Below are positions 36,421-44,864 of a DNA stretch of 64,000 nucleotides, piece by piece; the first letter of the stretch is position 1; each line of letters opens with the position of its first letter. A model generated the notes under the pieces. It did not search any database, was not told where the DNA came from, and was given only the letters and a program-made list of their open reading frames with translations. The translations under genes were made by a program, and so were the position numbers. Source of the stretch: Mucilaginibacter sp. PAMB04168 (GTDB lineage Bacteria > Bacteroidota > Bacteroidia > Sphingobacteriales > Sphingobacteriaceae); the NCBI RefSeq assembly GCF_039634365.2, contig NZ_CP155079.2, forward strand, positions 1,302,001 to 1,366,000, in the 5' to 3' direction.

Positions 36421-37953
36421 TTAGGCGTTATGAGTTTGAGGTGTGCGATGGGCCAGCCAGCGTTCGGCAGCAAATACTATAACCAGCGCCAGCCAGAAAT
36501 AGCGGCCGAGGCTTTTGTTTTCAGCCGGCTTGCCAGCTGCGATGGTGTGCGTTGCTGAAGTGATAACCGGCATATATTGCTGGCGGCTTAATATTCTTTT
36601 ATCTGAATTAGGCTGGTTTGCCTGGTGGCTTGCCTGCATTAATTGAAGTAACCATGCGGGGAAGGCATTGCTCCAAACCAAGTTATTCCAGGCCGGGTTG
36701 AAACGGCTGTAAAAGCGATAAATGCTGGTTTTACCGTACTGCTGTGCAGATAATATGGGTTTACCAAAACCATCCCGCCATATACTAGGATCTAGACTAT
36801 CTCCGCTCACGGCTTTAAATAACTGCACTTTACCTTCATCAGGCAGCGCGGTTGAAAAGTAGCCCGCGTTACTCATTAAAGTGTTTACATTTAAGATTTT
36901 GCCTTTTTGGTAAGCAAAGATGTGATTGCAGCTTTTTATTGCCCGATGGTTAAGCGCCTTGTCCGACAGCCAGAAGAGCCATTGCGTTTGTGGAGAGATC
37001 TGACCTGGGTTAGTAATTATCCTCAATACGGTTTTACGCTGTGTAAAGCTGCTTACCGCTTGTAAGGCTGCTTTCAGGTAGGCGGCATCCGTACTGTTAT
37101 CGGCATAAATGAGGAGCCGATGAGTGGTGGTATCAATATTAAACGGCGCCTGGTTGTTATTAGCAGGCTTCACCTGCGCATTGTCTCCGGCGGTTTGTAT
37201 GCTGAACGCCGGATTGCTTCGCGTTGCGCTTACTGTGCTATAGGTATAGGCAGTGCCCAATGGTGTACTGTTGCCCTGTATAACCCTTATATCGCCGGCG
37301 TTGGTAAACCATGCATCCTGTATCCAGCTGCTTGCTGAATCGGCCGGGGTGTAGGTTTGCCAATGCAAATCAAGCGCTATCTCTGGCTTGTTACCCCTAA
37401 AATATTTGGCCTGGTTAGGTGTGAACACAAAAACGGGCAATGGTGAACTTACGCGGTTATTAAGTTGTTTGAACAGGCTCCAGTAGTTGGCAAGCGGAGC
37501 GGCGGGAGCGGGTGGCGAGGCAAGAATTGAATCTTTTGGGTGCAGCAGTATCTGTTTAAGGTTAGATTTTGCAAAGCCCGTATTAAAATAATGAAACTCG
37601 TAACCTGCACGGTTAAGCGAGTCAATAGTACGCTTAAATTTTTTGTAAGTTTCGGTAAGGTTCTCTTTGGGTATCAGTAGCCAGCCTTTTACTTTAACCG
37701 CTTGCGCTTTTTTTTGCCATACCGGCATGGCCAGTAATAATGCTACCAATAACAGCAACAGGCAGCGCAAAATAAATAGTGGTACATCCAGCAATTTAAA
37801 ACTCCGGCTGCTTTTACGTGAGGCAGCATTAATAAGCGATATGCTGCCCACTTTTAGCACTTTGCCCGGCCGTATATTCCACAGGTGTATCAATACCGGA
37901 ATTGCTATTGCGGCAGCACTGAAAAACCATATGGGATTTATAAATTGAAACAT
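36421..37953 (-). CDS. BatA N-terminal domain membrane protein
   Basis: The start MFQFINPIWFFSAAAIAIPV at 37953 is the hallmark of the BatA/aerotolerance N-terminal domain: a membrane helix, then HLWNIRPGKVLKVGSI, then a second helix (ILRCLLLLLVALLLAMPVW). The next 400 residues lie outside the membrane, and a last helix (YFWLALVIVFAAERWLA) precedes a short tail. No VWA MIDAS motif is seen, so it is not a full BatA. An upstream in-frame ATG at 37998 would add 15 residues without this signature, so I reject it. It is the third gene of the operon. Confidence 0.75.
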   Translation of the reverse strand: MFQFINPIWFFSAAAIAIPVLIHLWNIRPGKVLKVGSISLINAASRKSSRSFKLLDVPLFILRCLLLLLVALLLAMPVWQKKAQAVKVKGWLLIPKENLTETYKKFKRTIDSLNRAGYEFHYFNTGFAKSNLKQILLHPKDSILASPPAPAAPLANYWSLFKQLNNRVSSPLPVFVFTPNQAKYFRGNKPEIALDLHWQTYTPADSASSWIQDAWFTNAGDIRVIQGNSTPLGTAYTYSTVSATRSNPAFSIQTAGDNAQVKPANNNQAPFNIDTTTHRLLIYADNSTDAAYLKAALQAVSSFTQRKTVLRIITNPGQISPQTQWLFWLSDKALNHRAIKSCNHIFAYQKGKILNVNTLMSNAGYFSTALPDEGKVQLFKAVSGDSLDPSIWRDGFGKPILSAQQYGKTSIYRFYSRFNPAWNNLVWSNAFPAWLLQLMQASHQANQPNSDKRILSRQQYMPVITSATHTIAAGKPAENKSLGRYFWLALVIVFAAERWLAHRTPQTHNA

Positions 37954-38122
37954 GTAACTCGTTTTAAACGACGTAACACTTATGAGCGCCGTCGCCATAT
38001 TTTACACTACCAATAATCTTCTCCCGAAAAGACGACTCTTGATTTGCAATTGCGTTATTGATGTATATTGTCATCGTTTTCTATCTCTTTTATCTCCGTT
38101 CCGTCGGTGTGGCGCGGCCGGT

Positions 38123-38992
38123 TTACCCTTTGTTCCGCTGCACCAAGAAGTCACGCAAAGCAACATCAAGAGGTTGGGCTGTGCTGAGCATACGGTGTAC
38201 AATGTGTTTGCCGAGTAATTGCATGCGTATGTTTTCGAGGTGGGCTTGTAAGGCTTGCTGGTATTGCTGCCTGGCCTGTGGCCCTACCTGTATTACTTGG
38301 CCCGTTTCCAGATCTTCTAAAGCGGAATAGCCCTTAAAGTCAAAATCCAGCTCGTTTTGCCCCATTAATTGAAATACAATGATCTCGTGCCTGAGTGCCG
38401 CGAGTGAATCTAACAATTTCATGATCTCGCACTCGGGCTGGTACATGTCGGTAATAAATACCAGTAGTTCCTTTCGGCCTGTACCGGCAAATAATTGTTT
38501 ATAATGTACGGGTTGAGTAAAACTACCGGCCGGCTTTATGTTTTCTAACTGGTGATATAGCCGCTGTAAATGTTGCGGATCGGGCCGCGAGGCCAGTGAA
38601 AACAGGCCACCTTCTTTAAAAACATACAAGCCCACTGCATCTCCTTGTAAATTGGCCAAATAAGCCAGTGACGCTGCCAGGAAACGGGCGTACTCTATTT
38701 TAGTGAGGGTGCCATCATGATGGTTCATGGAGGCGCTGGCATCAATCAAAAAACGTACTGAAATGCTGGTCTCAATTTCTGACTCACGAATATAGTACCG
38801 GTCGCTGCGGGCATACATGCGCCAGTCTAGCCAGCGCAGATCATCGCCGGGCTGGTAGCTGCGGTATTGGCTAAACTCCAATCCGGGCCCCTTAACGGTG
38901 CTTTTGTTAAAGCCGTTCATAAATCCATCAATTACCGTTTTAGCCAGCAAAGGCAGGTTCTTGATCGTCATGAGTACTTTCGGGTCGAGCAT
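38123..38992 (-). CDS. DUF58 domain protein (VWA-like)
   Basis: A 289-residue soluble protein of the DUF58 family. The family motif is GPGLEFSQYRSYQPGDDLRWLDWR at residues 34-57, and a MIDAS-like DxSxS is present in FLIDASASMNHHD, suggesting a metal-binding VWA-type fold. DUF58 proteins work with a MoxR AAA ATPase, likely as adaptor or substrate. The gene follows moxR by 54 nt. A 169-nt gap then separates it from the BatA-like gene, an exception in this tight operon. Confidence 0.87.
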   Translation of the reverse strand: MLDPKVLMTIKNLPLLAKTVIDGFMNGFNKSTVKGPGLEFSQYRSYQPGDDLRWLDWRMYARSDRYYIRESEIETSISVRFLIDASASMNHHDGTLTKIEYARFLAASLAYLANLQGDAVGLYVFKEGGLFSLASRPDPQHLQRLYHQLENIKPAGSFTQPVHYKQLFAGTGRKELLVFITDMYQPECEIMKLLDSLAALRHEIIVFQLMGQNELDFDFKGYSALEDLETGQVIQVGPQARQQYQQALQAHLENIRMQLLGKHIVHRMLSTAQPLDVALRDFLVQRNKG

Positions 38993-39046
38993 GATTTTAT
39001 TTCGGATGTTCGGATTATTGCGGTTGCATAACCTTAATTCTTATTA

Positions 39047-40039
39047 CTAAACCCGTGGTCTTTCTATTAATTTAATCAATTCAGCGGTGGCTTTGTCTGA
39101 GGTAATTCCTTCAGCTTCGGCTTTAAAGTTCATGAGTACGCGGTGGCGTAGCACAGGAGTAGCCATGGCATGTATGTCTTCTAATAACACGGCATAGCGG
39201 CCTTTGAGCAATGCACGCGCTTTAGCAGTTAATATTAACGCCTGCCCCGCACGCGGGCCAGCGCCCCAGCGTACCCACTCTTTTACATAAGGCAGGGTAG
39301 AGGTATCGGGCCGGGTAGCACGTATAAGCTCACTTACATAGCGCACCAGTTCTTCGCTAATGCTTACCTGGCGCACCAGGGCCTGGGCCTGCTGTATCTC
39401 TTCAGCGCTAATAACCGGGTTAATGGTGGCTTTGCTGGTGCCGGTAGTACGGTTTAATATGGCGAACTCTTCTTCAGCGGTAGGGTAGCCAATTTGTACC
39501 AGTAGTAAAAAGCGGTCTAACTGTGCCTCGGGCAGGGGGTAGGTGCCCGCTTGCTCAATAGGATTTTGGGTAGCCAGGATGAAAAAAGGCTTATCGAGCG
39601 GGTAAGTTTGCCCACCGTAAGTAACCTCAAACTCCTGCATGGCTTCCAGCAAAGCCGACTGCGTTTTGGGCGGCGTGCGGTTTATCTCGTCGGCCAGTAT
39701 AATGTTGGCAAACAATGGGCCTTTGTTAAATTTAAAAAAGCGCTTGCCGGTTACGTGGTCTTCCTCCAGTATTTCGGTGCCTACAATATCGGTAGGCATT
39801 AAATCGGGTGTAAACTGTATACGGCGGAATGACAGGTGCAAAGCCTGAGACATGGTCTTAACCAGTAAGGTTTTAGCCAGCCCGGGTACACCTTCCAGCA
39901 GGCAGTGCCCACCGGCCAAAAAAGCTACCAGGAGTTCATCCAGAATGTGTTCCTGGCCTACTATCACCTTTTGTATTTCAGTTTTTAGCTGCGGAAGCTT
40001 AGCCAGCAGCGATTTTACGTGGGTTTCTGTTAGTTCCAA
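39047..40039 (-). CDS. MoxR family AAA+ ATPase
   Basis: A 330-residue MoxR-type ATPase, thought to act as a chaperone in assembling metal- or VWA-containing complexes. Walker A is GVPGLAKTLLVKTM, Walker B ILADEINRTPPKTQSALLEAMQ, and the sensor 1 region is FFILATQNPIEQAGTYPLPEAQLDRF. No ATG precedes these in frame, so TTG at 40039 is the likely start. It leads the minus-strand operon through DUF58, BatA-like and DUF4175 to the 595-residue membrane protein. The DUF4159 gene is divergent from it across 192 nt. Confidence 0.92.
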   Translation of the reverse strand: MELTETHVKSLLAKLPQLKTEIQKVIVGQEHILDELLVAFLAGGHCLLEGVPGLAKTLLVKTMSQALHLSFRRIQFTPDLMPTDIVGTEILEEDHVTGKRFFKFNKGPLFANIILADEINRTPPKTQSALLEAMQEFEVTYGGQTYPLDKPFFILATQNPIEQAGTYPLPEAQLDRFLLLVQIGYPTAEEEFAILNRTTGTSKATINPVISAEEIQQAQALVRQVSISEELVRYVSELIRATRPDTSTLPYVKEWVRWGAGPRAGQALILTAKARALLKGRYAVLLEDIHAMATPVLRHRVLMNFKAEAEGITSDKATAELIKLIERPRV

Positions 40040-40231
40040 AGCTCTTATTTTATAGCGCCCTCTAATTTATAAAGGTGTTGTTCAGTTTCGCATCACAATA
40101 TATTGTGATTTGGATTAAAAGGCATTAGATTTTGCGAAAAATTAAATTAAGTATTTAAAAAATTACAAACACGGTAAGCAAAATCTGTCAGAGCATTAAA
40201 ATTTTCTTCTACTTTTAAAGTTTTAACAGCA

Positions 40232-40858
40232 ATGTCATTAAATTCCAAGTTTACTTTTACCCGCTTTAGCTATCATTCAGGCGATTGGGACACCGATCAG
40301 CGGATGCCCACCAATATCCTGAACTCATTGCTGGAGTACACTACCATTCCTATTGATAATAAAGAGAAGGTGGTGGCCTTAAGCAGCCCCGATGTGTTTA
40401 ACTCGCCGTTTAGCTACCTGAGCGGGCACAAGCTGGTACAGTTTGATGCGCAAGAACGGGCCAATTTTAAAAAGTATGTTCAAAATGGCGGCTTTGTATT
40501 TGTAGACGATTGCAACCATGATATAGATGGTCTTTTTGCCAAATCATTTGAGGCGCAAATGGCATCACTTTTTGGGCCGCAGGCGTTAAAAAAGATCCCC
40601 AACAATCACGAGTTGTATCGCTCCTTCTTTACGTTCGAAAAAGGTCCGCCCAATACATCATTTGAGTTGAATGGCTGGGGAGATGACCTGGTGCATGATT
40701 ACCTGAAAGCCATCACCATAAATGGCCGGATAGCCGTTTTGTATAGTAATAAGGATTACGGGTGCGAGTGGGATTACGATTTCAGGAATAAGCGCTTTTT
40801 GGCCGAGGATAACACTAAGTTCGGCGTAAATATTGTGGTATATGCCATGAGCTCGTAA
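40232..40858 (+). CDS. DUF4159 domain protein
   Basis: A 208-residue soluble protein, FTRFSYHSGDWDTDQRMPTN then VFVDDCNHDIDGLFAKSFEAQM. The second motif is the heart of DUF4159, a flavodoxin/amidotransferase-like fold. DUF4159 proteins frequently accompany MoxR/DUF58/DUF4175 operons. The usual family members have a signal peptide, but none is seen here. The gene is divergent from moxR, so the shared 192-bp spacer may control both. No catalytic activity is known. Confidence 0.83.
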   Translation: MSLNSKFTFTRFSYHSGDWDTDQRMPTNILNSLLEYTTIPIDNKEKVVALSSPDVFNSPFSYLSGHKLVQFDAQERANFKKYVQNGGFVFVDDCNHDIDGLFAKSFEAQMASLFGPQALKKIPNNHELYRSFFTFEKGPPNTSFELNGWGDDLVHDYLKAITINGRIAVLYSNKDYGCEWDYDFRNKRFLAEDNTKFGVNIVVYAMSS

Positions 40859-40861
40859 GGG

Positions 40862-40893
40862 TTTGGGTAAGCAATACTAAAAGGTTACTTTTG
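40862..40893 (+). promoter_or_regulatory. Bacteroidota-type promoter of the GYF/RDD gene
   Basis: A TTTG -33 element at 40862-40865 and TACTTTTG (TAnnTTTG -7 element) at 40886-40893, 20 nt apart. The start codon follows 27 nt downstream, giving a short leader. It begins 3 nt past the DUF4159 stop. Confidence 0.5.
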
Positions 40894-40920
40894 CCCGGCC
40901 TGTTAAACACAGCGTACTGC

Positions 40921-41541
40921 ATGGACAATTTTTATGTAAAAGATAATGACGGCGAAAAAGGTCCGTTTACGTTTGAAGAACTGACTGATGGTCGCCTGGA
41001 GCCTAATGATATGGTACGTACCGATTTTACCAGTTGGGAAAAAGCCAGTGATATTTTAGACTTCGCAGAATACTTCCGGTACGAGGGTTACTACTTTGCT
41101 ACCGAAACCAACCTGGCTAGTTTTTGGATACGCCTACTTGCCTTTATCATAGACCATGTCATTGTTTCCTTTTTGATAGGCTTCGGTTTTGTGTTATTTG
41201 CCGATTATCTTCCGTTTAGTATCAATACCTTTAACATTGAAGAACCGCATACGCGGGATCTGGTTCAGCGTATTTATCTGATCACACTTTTTGTTTATAA
41301 CCTGTTGTTGTGTGCACTGCCTTTAAGCAGTACTTTGGGGCAGGCCCTGTGCCGGTTAGTTATAGTGGATGGCGAGGGCAGGAAGATAAACCCATTAAAA
41401 GCAATGATTAGAAGCGCTGCTAAAATATTTTCTTTTTTGTTTTGCGGCGCTGGTTTTTGGAGCGTGCTTTTTATGCAGCACAAGCAGGGCATACACGATA
41501 TGCTGGCTAAGACGTACGTGATCAGGAAGGACGAGCTTTAA
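40921..41541 (+). CDS. GYF-domain/RDD-family membrane protein
   Basis: A 206-residue fusion. Residues 1-45 are a GYF_2 domain (NFYVKDNDGEKGPFTFEELT, then DFTSWEKASDI). Residues 65-206 are an RDD domain: Arg in SFWIRLLAFIIDHVI, the Asp in the same helix, and a second Asp in QALCRLVIVDGEG, with three membrane segments. RDD proteins are small membrane proteins that may act as ion antiporters or scaffolds, and GYF_2 binds proline-rich or cytoplasmic partners. I use the ATG at 40921. Confidence 0.82.
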   Translation: MDNFYVKDNDGEKGPFTFEELTDGRLEPNDMVRTDFTSWEKASDILDFAEYFRYEGYYFATETNLASFWIRLLAFIIDHVIVSFLIGFGFVLFADYLPFSINTFNIEEPHTRDLVQRIYLITLFVYNLLLCALPLSSTLGQALCRLVIVDGEGRKINPLKAMIRSAAKIFSFLFCGAGFWSVLFMQHKQGIHDMLAKTYVIRKDEL

Positions 41542-41580
41542 ATTAACATTCTCTTGAAACAAGCATAAGCGGATAATGCT

Positions 41581-41588
41581 TAACTTTG
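41581..41588 (+). promoter_or_regulatory. -7 box upstream of ispG
   Basis: TAACTTTG matches the Bacteroidota -7 consensus TAnnTTTG, 32 nt before the ispG start. A TTG at 41554 could be the -33 element, but the spacing of 24 nt is long. Moderate support. Confidence 0.4.
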
Positions 41589-41619
41589 TATTTATAATCA
41601 AAGTTATCTCTCTGTGCAT

Positions 41620-43758
41620 ATGATGAATGCTGATGCTGTAAAAGTGCTGCCTGGCCGTTATTGTAACTCATTAACCCAATACTCCCGTTTTGTAACCCGC
41701 GAGGTAACCATTGGCGATGTGCCAATGGGTGGCAGTAACCCCATCCGTATTCAAAGCATGACCACTACCGATACCATGGACACCATAGGTACGGTAGAGC
41801 AAACCATTCGTATGGTTGATGCCGGTTGTGAGTATGTACGTATTACGGCACCCAGTATAAAGGAAGCACAGAATTTAGCCGAGATTAAAAAGCAGTTACG
41901 TGCGCGTGGTTACACGGTGCCGCTGGTGGCCGATATTCATTTTACGCCCAATGCTGCTGAGGTGGCTGCCCGTATTGTAGAGAAAGTACGCGTTAACCCT
42001 GGTAACTACGCCGATAAAAAGAAATTTGACGAACTGGAATATACCGACCTGGAATACCAGGGCGAACTGGACCGTATCTTTCAAAAGTTTACCCCGCTTG
42101 TAAATATCTGCAAAGAGTACGGTACCGCCATGCGCATCGGCACCAACCACGGCTCGCTGAGCGACCGCATTATGAGCCGGTATGGCGATACGCCGCAGGG
42201 CATGGTAGAGTCCGCCATGGAATTTATACGCATGTGCGAAGCTTTGAATTACTATAACCTGGTTATTAGTATGAAAAGCAGCAACCCGCAGGTAATGGTA
42301 CAGGCTTACCGTTTGCTGGTTGATACTATGGTGGCTGAAGGCATGAACTATCCGCTGCACCTGGGCGTAACTGAAGCCGGCGATGGTGAGGATGGCCGTA
42401 TCAAATCGGCGGTAGGCATTGGTACCCTGCTGGAAGATGGCCTGGGCGATACCGTACGTGTATCCCTAACCGAAGAGCCTGAGGCTGAAGCGCCTGTAGC
42501 TATTGCATTAGTGAACCGGTATTTAGAGCGGGGCGCAAAGGGCGTGGAAAAAAATCAAGAGTCACAATCCATAAGCAAGGTATCTTCTGCCATTCCTCTA
42601 ATAGCTCCGATCTCCGCTCCTCAGCATAGCCCCTATGAGTATCAAAAGCGTGTTACCGATGAGGCTAACGCCTTTATTGGCGGGCATATGGTACCACGTG
42701 TGGTGCTGGATTTGAGCACGAGTAACCTGAAAGACCCATCTGTATTGAATGATGCCGGTTACCTGTACTCGCCCGTGCTGGATAAATATAATATGGCCGA
42801 TCAGTCGGTTGATTTTGTTTACCTGGCCAATCAGCTGCCTTCGTTTACCTTTCCGGGTAATTTAAAGCAGTTATACAATTACACCACCTGGCAAACCTTA
42901 ACACATAAAAAGAATTGCCACCCGGTATTTACGTTAGCCGAATACCTGGCAGCCGAAGACCGTTCATCAGCTTTAAACCTGGTGAAGATTGCCCTGGCCG
43001 ATTTTGATGCCGCCCAGCTAATTAAACTCGCTCATGATGATAAAGGACTGGTTTTGGTTTTAGAAACTGATGCACTGCACGGCATGGCCGAGCAGCGCTC
43101 CTTCTTTTTCAGATTAGCAGCGGCGGGCATAGCTACGCCGGTTATTATTAAAAGAAGCTACGGGTTTGGCGCAGAGAGCCACGAACAGGGAGCAGAGCAA
43201 CTAAACATAGCACCAAATACCGGTACATCGTCTATAGTTAATGCTGATAACTCCAAAGTTTTAATTTCTGCTACCCACCCAACTGATCAGGTAACTGAAT
43301 TGCAACTTTATGCCGCTACCGATATGGGCGCTTTGCTGGTTGATGGCTTTGGCGACGGGGTTTGGATTGATGCACCCGGTATGCCGCCTGCGGTAATTAC
43401 CTCAACAGCGTTTGGCATTTTGCAAGCCACCCGTTCGCGTATATCTAAAACCGAATACATCAGCTGCCCAAGCTGCGGACGCACACTGTTCGATTTGCAG
43501 GAAACCACGCAAATGATCCGCAGCCGCACCAGTCACCTCAAAGGACTGAAAATTGGCATTATGGGCTGTATTGTGAACGGCCCGGGCGAAATGGCCGATG
43601 CTGATTATGGCTATGTAGGTGCTGGTCCGGGTAAAATTACATTATACCGGGGTAAGGAAGTAGTGAAAAAGAATGTAAACACCACCAGCGCATTAGACGA
43701 ACTGATTGGCATCATCCAGGAGGATGGCAACTGGGTTGATCCAGCTGTGACGCTTTAA
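41620..43758 (+). CDS. ispG: 4-hydroxy-3-methylbut-2-en-1-yl diphosphate synthase IspG, long form
   Basis: Sixth step of the MEP pathway: converts methylerythritol cyclodiphosphate to HMBPP with a [4Fe-4S] cluster, here probably fed by flavodoxin or ferredoxin. Length is 712 residues (bacterial short form about 370-400). Residues 1-270 are the TIM barrel (PIRIQSMTTTDTMDT, RITAPSIKEAQN). The insert A* domain fills about 300-590. The Fe-S domain has Cys 616 and 619 (SCPSCGRT) and Cys 650 plus Glu 657 (MGCIVNGPGEMADADYG). This long form is normal for Bacteroidota, Chlamydia and plants. I start at the ATG at 41620; a second ATG follows at once. Confidence 0.97.
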   Translation: MMNADAVKVLPGRYCNSLTQYSRFVTREVTIGDVPMGGSNPIRIQSMTTTDTMDTIGTVEQTIRMVDAGCEYVRITAPSIKEAQNLAEIKKQLRARGYTVPLVADIHFTPNAAEVAARIVEKVRVNPGNYADKKKFDELEYTDLEYQGELDRIFQKFTPLVNICKEYGTAMRIGTNHGSLSDRIMSRYGDTPQGMVESAMEFIRMCEALNYYNLVISMKSSNPQVMVQAYRLLVDTMVAEGMNYPLHLGVTEAGDGEDGRIKSAVGIGTLLEDGLGDTVRVSLTEEPEAEAPVAIALVNRYLERGAKGVEKNQESQSISKVSSAIPLIAPISAPQHSPYEYQKRVTDEANAFIGGHMVPRVVLDLSTSNLKDPSVLNDAGYLYSPVLDKYNMADQSVDFVYLANQLPSFTFPGNLKQLYNYTTWQTLTHKKNCHPVFTLAEYLAAEDRSSALNLVKIALADFDAAQLIKLAHDDKGLVLVLETDALHGMAEQRSFFFRLAAAGIATPVIIKRSYGFGAESHEQGAEQLNIAPNTGTSSIVNADNSKVLISATHPTDQVTELQLYAATDMGALLVDGFGDGVWIDAPGMPPAVITSTAFGILQATRSRISKTEYISCPSCGRTLFDLQETTQMIRSRTSHLKGLKIGIMGCIVNGPGEMADADYGYVGAGPGKITLYRGKEVVKKNVNTTSALDELIGIIQEDGNWVDPAVTL

Positions 43759-44216
43759 GAAAATAAAATAGGTAAATAATACTGTACTCTAACTGGTTTT
43801 CCTTTCTGTTTACCCGGTATCCAACGTGGTGAATGTTTAAGCAGTCTGATAGCTTCCCTGTCGGTTTTAGCACTACAGCTTCTTATTATCTTGATGTTAG
43901 ACACTGAGCCATTCTTTTCTATAACCACACATGCAACAACCCGGCACTGAACTCCTTTAATAGTGCGGATATTTTTAGTGATATAATCCTTAAAACCTTT
44001 ATCCCCGCCCGGAAATACCGGAAAAATTTCGGCATAGTTGTAAATGCCGCCTTTTAAAATCATCTGTCTTGATGGTCCACAAACCGGTTCATCAATTCGT
44101 ACGGTTTGTGCGTCTGGCTTAGGTTTGGGCATGGCCTGTTGCTGTTGTGCCTGCGGCGGTCCACAAGCTGTACTCCAAGCACATAAACATAGAATAGCAG
44201 CAGCAAAGATTTTCAT
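43755..44216 (-). CDS. TonB-C-terminal-like lipoprotein
   Basis: A 153-residue lipoprotein (ILCLCAWSTACGPPQ, lipidated Cys at residue 18). After a Gln/Pro-rich linker the C-terminal 90 residues resemble the TonB C-terminal domain: FPGGDKGFKDYITKNI, then VVIEKNGSVSNIKIIRS and SPRWIPGKQKGKPVRVQYYLPILF. There is no inner-membrane helix for ExbB/ExbD contact, so it is not a classical TonB. Similar domains occur at 46707-47393 and 47594-48331. The stop overlaps the ispG stop by 4 nt on the other strand. Confidence 0.75.
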   Translation of the reverse strand: MKIFAAAILCLCAWSTACGPPQAQQQQAMPKPKPDAQTVRIDEPVCGPSRQMILKGGIYNYAEIFPVFPGGDKGFKDYITKNIRTIKGVQCRVVACVVIEKNGSVSNIKIIRSCSAKTDREAIRLLKHSPRWIPGKQKGKPVRVQYYLPILFS

Positions 44217-44278
44217 TTTTGGTAATTGGTAAATGAAGGTAAGTATTTGATATGTAATTTAAAACCACTTCACAAAAA

Positions 44279-44309
44279 AAGCGGTACCAGCCTCGCGCCA
44301 GCACCGCTT
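44279..44309 (-). terminator. Terminator of the 99-residue gene
   Basis: A 7-bp stem (44279-44285 with 44303-44309) enclosing a partly structured 17-nt loop. On the minus strand it is followed by a run of T. It lies 24 nt past the stop at 44333. Confidence 0.6.
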
Positions 44310-44332
44310 ACGTTCATTAAAACAAAAAATCT

Positions 44333-44632
44333 TTATGGCTTCAGCTTAAATGAAGCCGCCAATACATTTTTATTTTCCCGATAGTTTTGTTGGGTAAGCA
44401 GGCTGTCTAAAATCCGGTTCAATGCTTTTTGTACCTTCTTTTTACTGATGTTAAGCCGTGCGTTTATAGTTTCGGTATAAATAAGCTGCGAGTTATCGTC
44501 ATAAAACTTTACGGTTTGCATTTTGGCTTTAGGGCTTTCGCTTTCAATTACCCAGGTGGCGTGATTTGTTTGTGCATAACTTTTTAAAAAGTAAACGGTG
44601 ATAAGGGTTAAGGTTAAAAATATCTTTTTCAT
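44333..44632 (-). CDS. Small secreted protein, unknown
   Basis: A 99-residue protein with signal peptide (IFLTLTLITVYFLKSYAQ). The mature part of about 80 residues (IESESPKAKMQTVKFYDDN then ETINARLNISKKKVQKALN) is a small alpha/beta unit of no family I know. The phrase VKFYDDNSQLIYTETI recalls beta-strand pairs in other short Bacteroidota secreted proteins. It is monocistronic, with its own terminator. Confidence 0.5.
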   Translation of the reverse strand: MKKIFLTLTLITVYFLKSYAQTNHATWVIESESPKAKMQTVKFYDDNSQLIYTETINARLNISKKKVQKALNRILDSLLTQQNYRENKNVLAASFKLKP

Positions 44633-44864
44633 GGTGCTTTAATTGTTAACCAAATTTATCCTGACTTCCTGTTCTTTAAAACAGCAGTAGTTACACACCA
44701 TGAGTTAACTGTTAAACCGTGCGTTTTAACAGCCAAACACAGTTGGTATGCATTAAGCATGCGTTTGCACCAAATCATCTGTTGTTGGTCGATGAAAGGG
44801 TGTTTTTAGTCTACATTTAACATAAACATTGGCTGATTTTGCTGACTTAGAGTAAATTAGTAGA

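Noticed and set aside
32509..40039. Classical Bat aerotolerance operon
   Set aside because: Only the BatA N-terminal domain is present; there are no BatB/BatC-type VWA or TPR genes, and the DUF4175 member points to a different set.
41896..42360. 154-residue minus-strand frame
   Set aside because: Antisense to the TIM-barrel part of ispG; frame bias of the real gene explains it.
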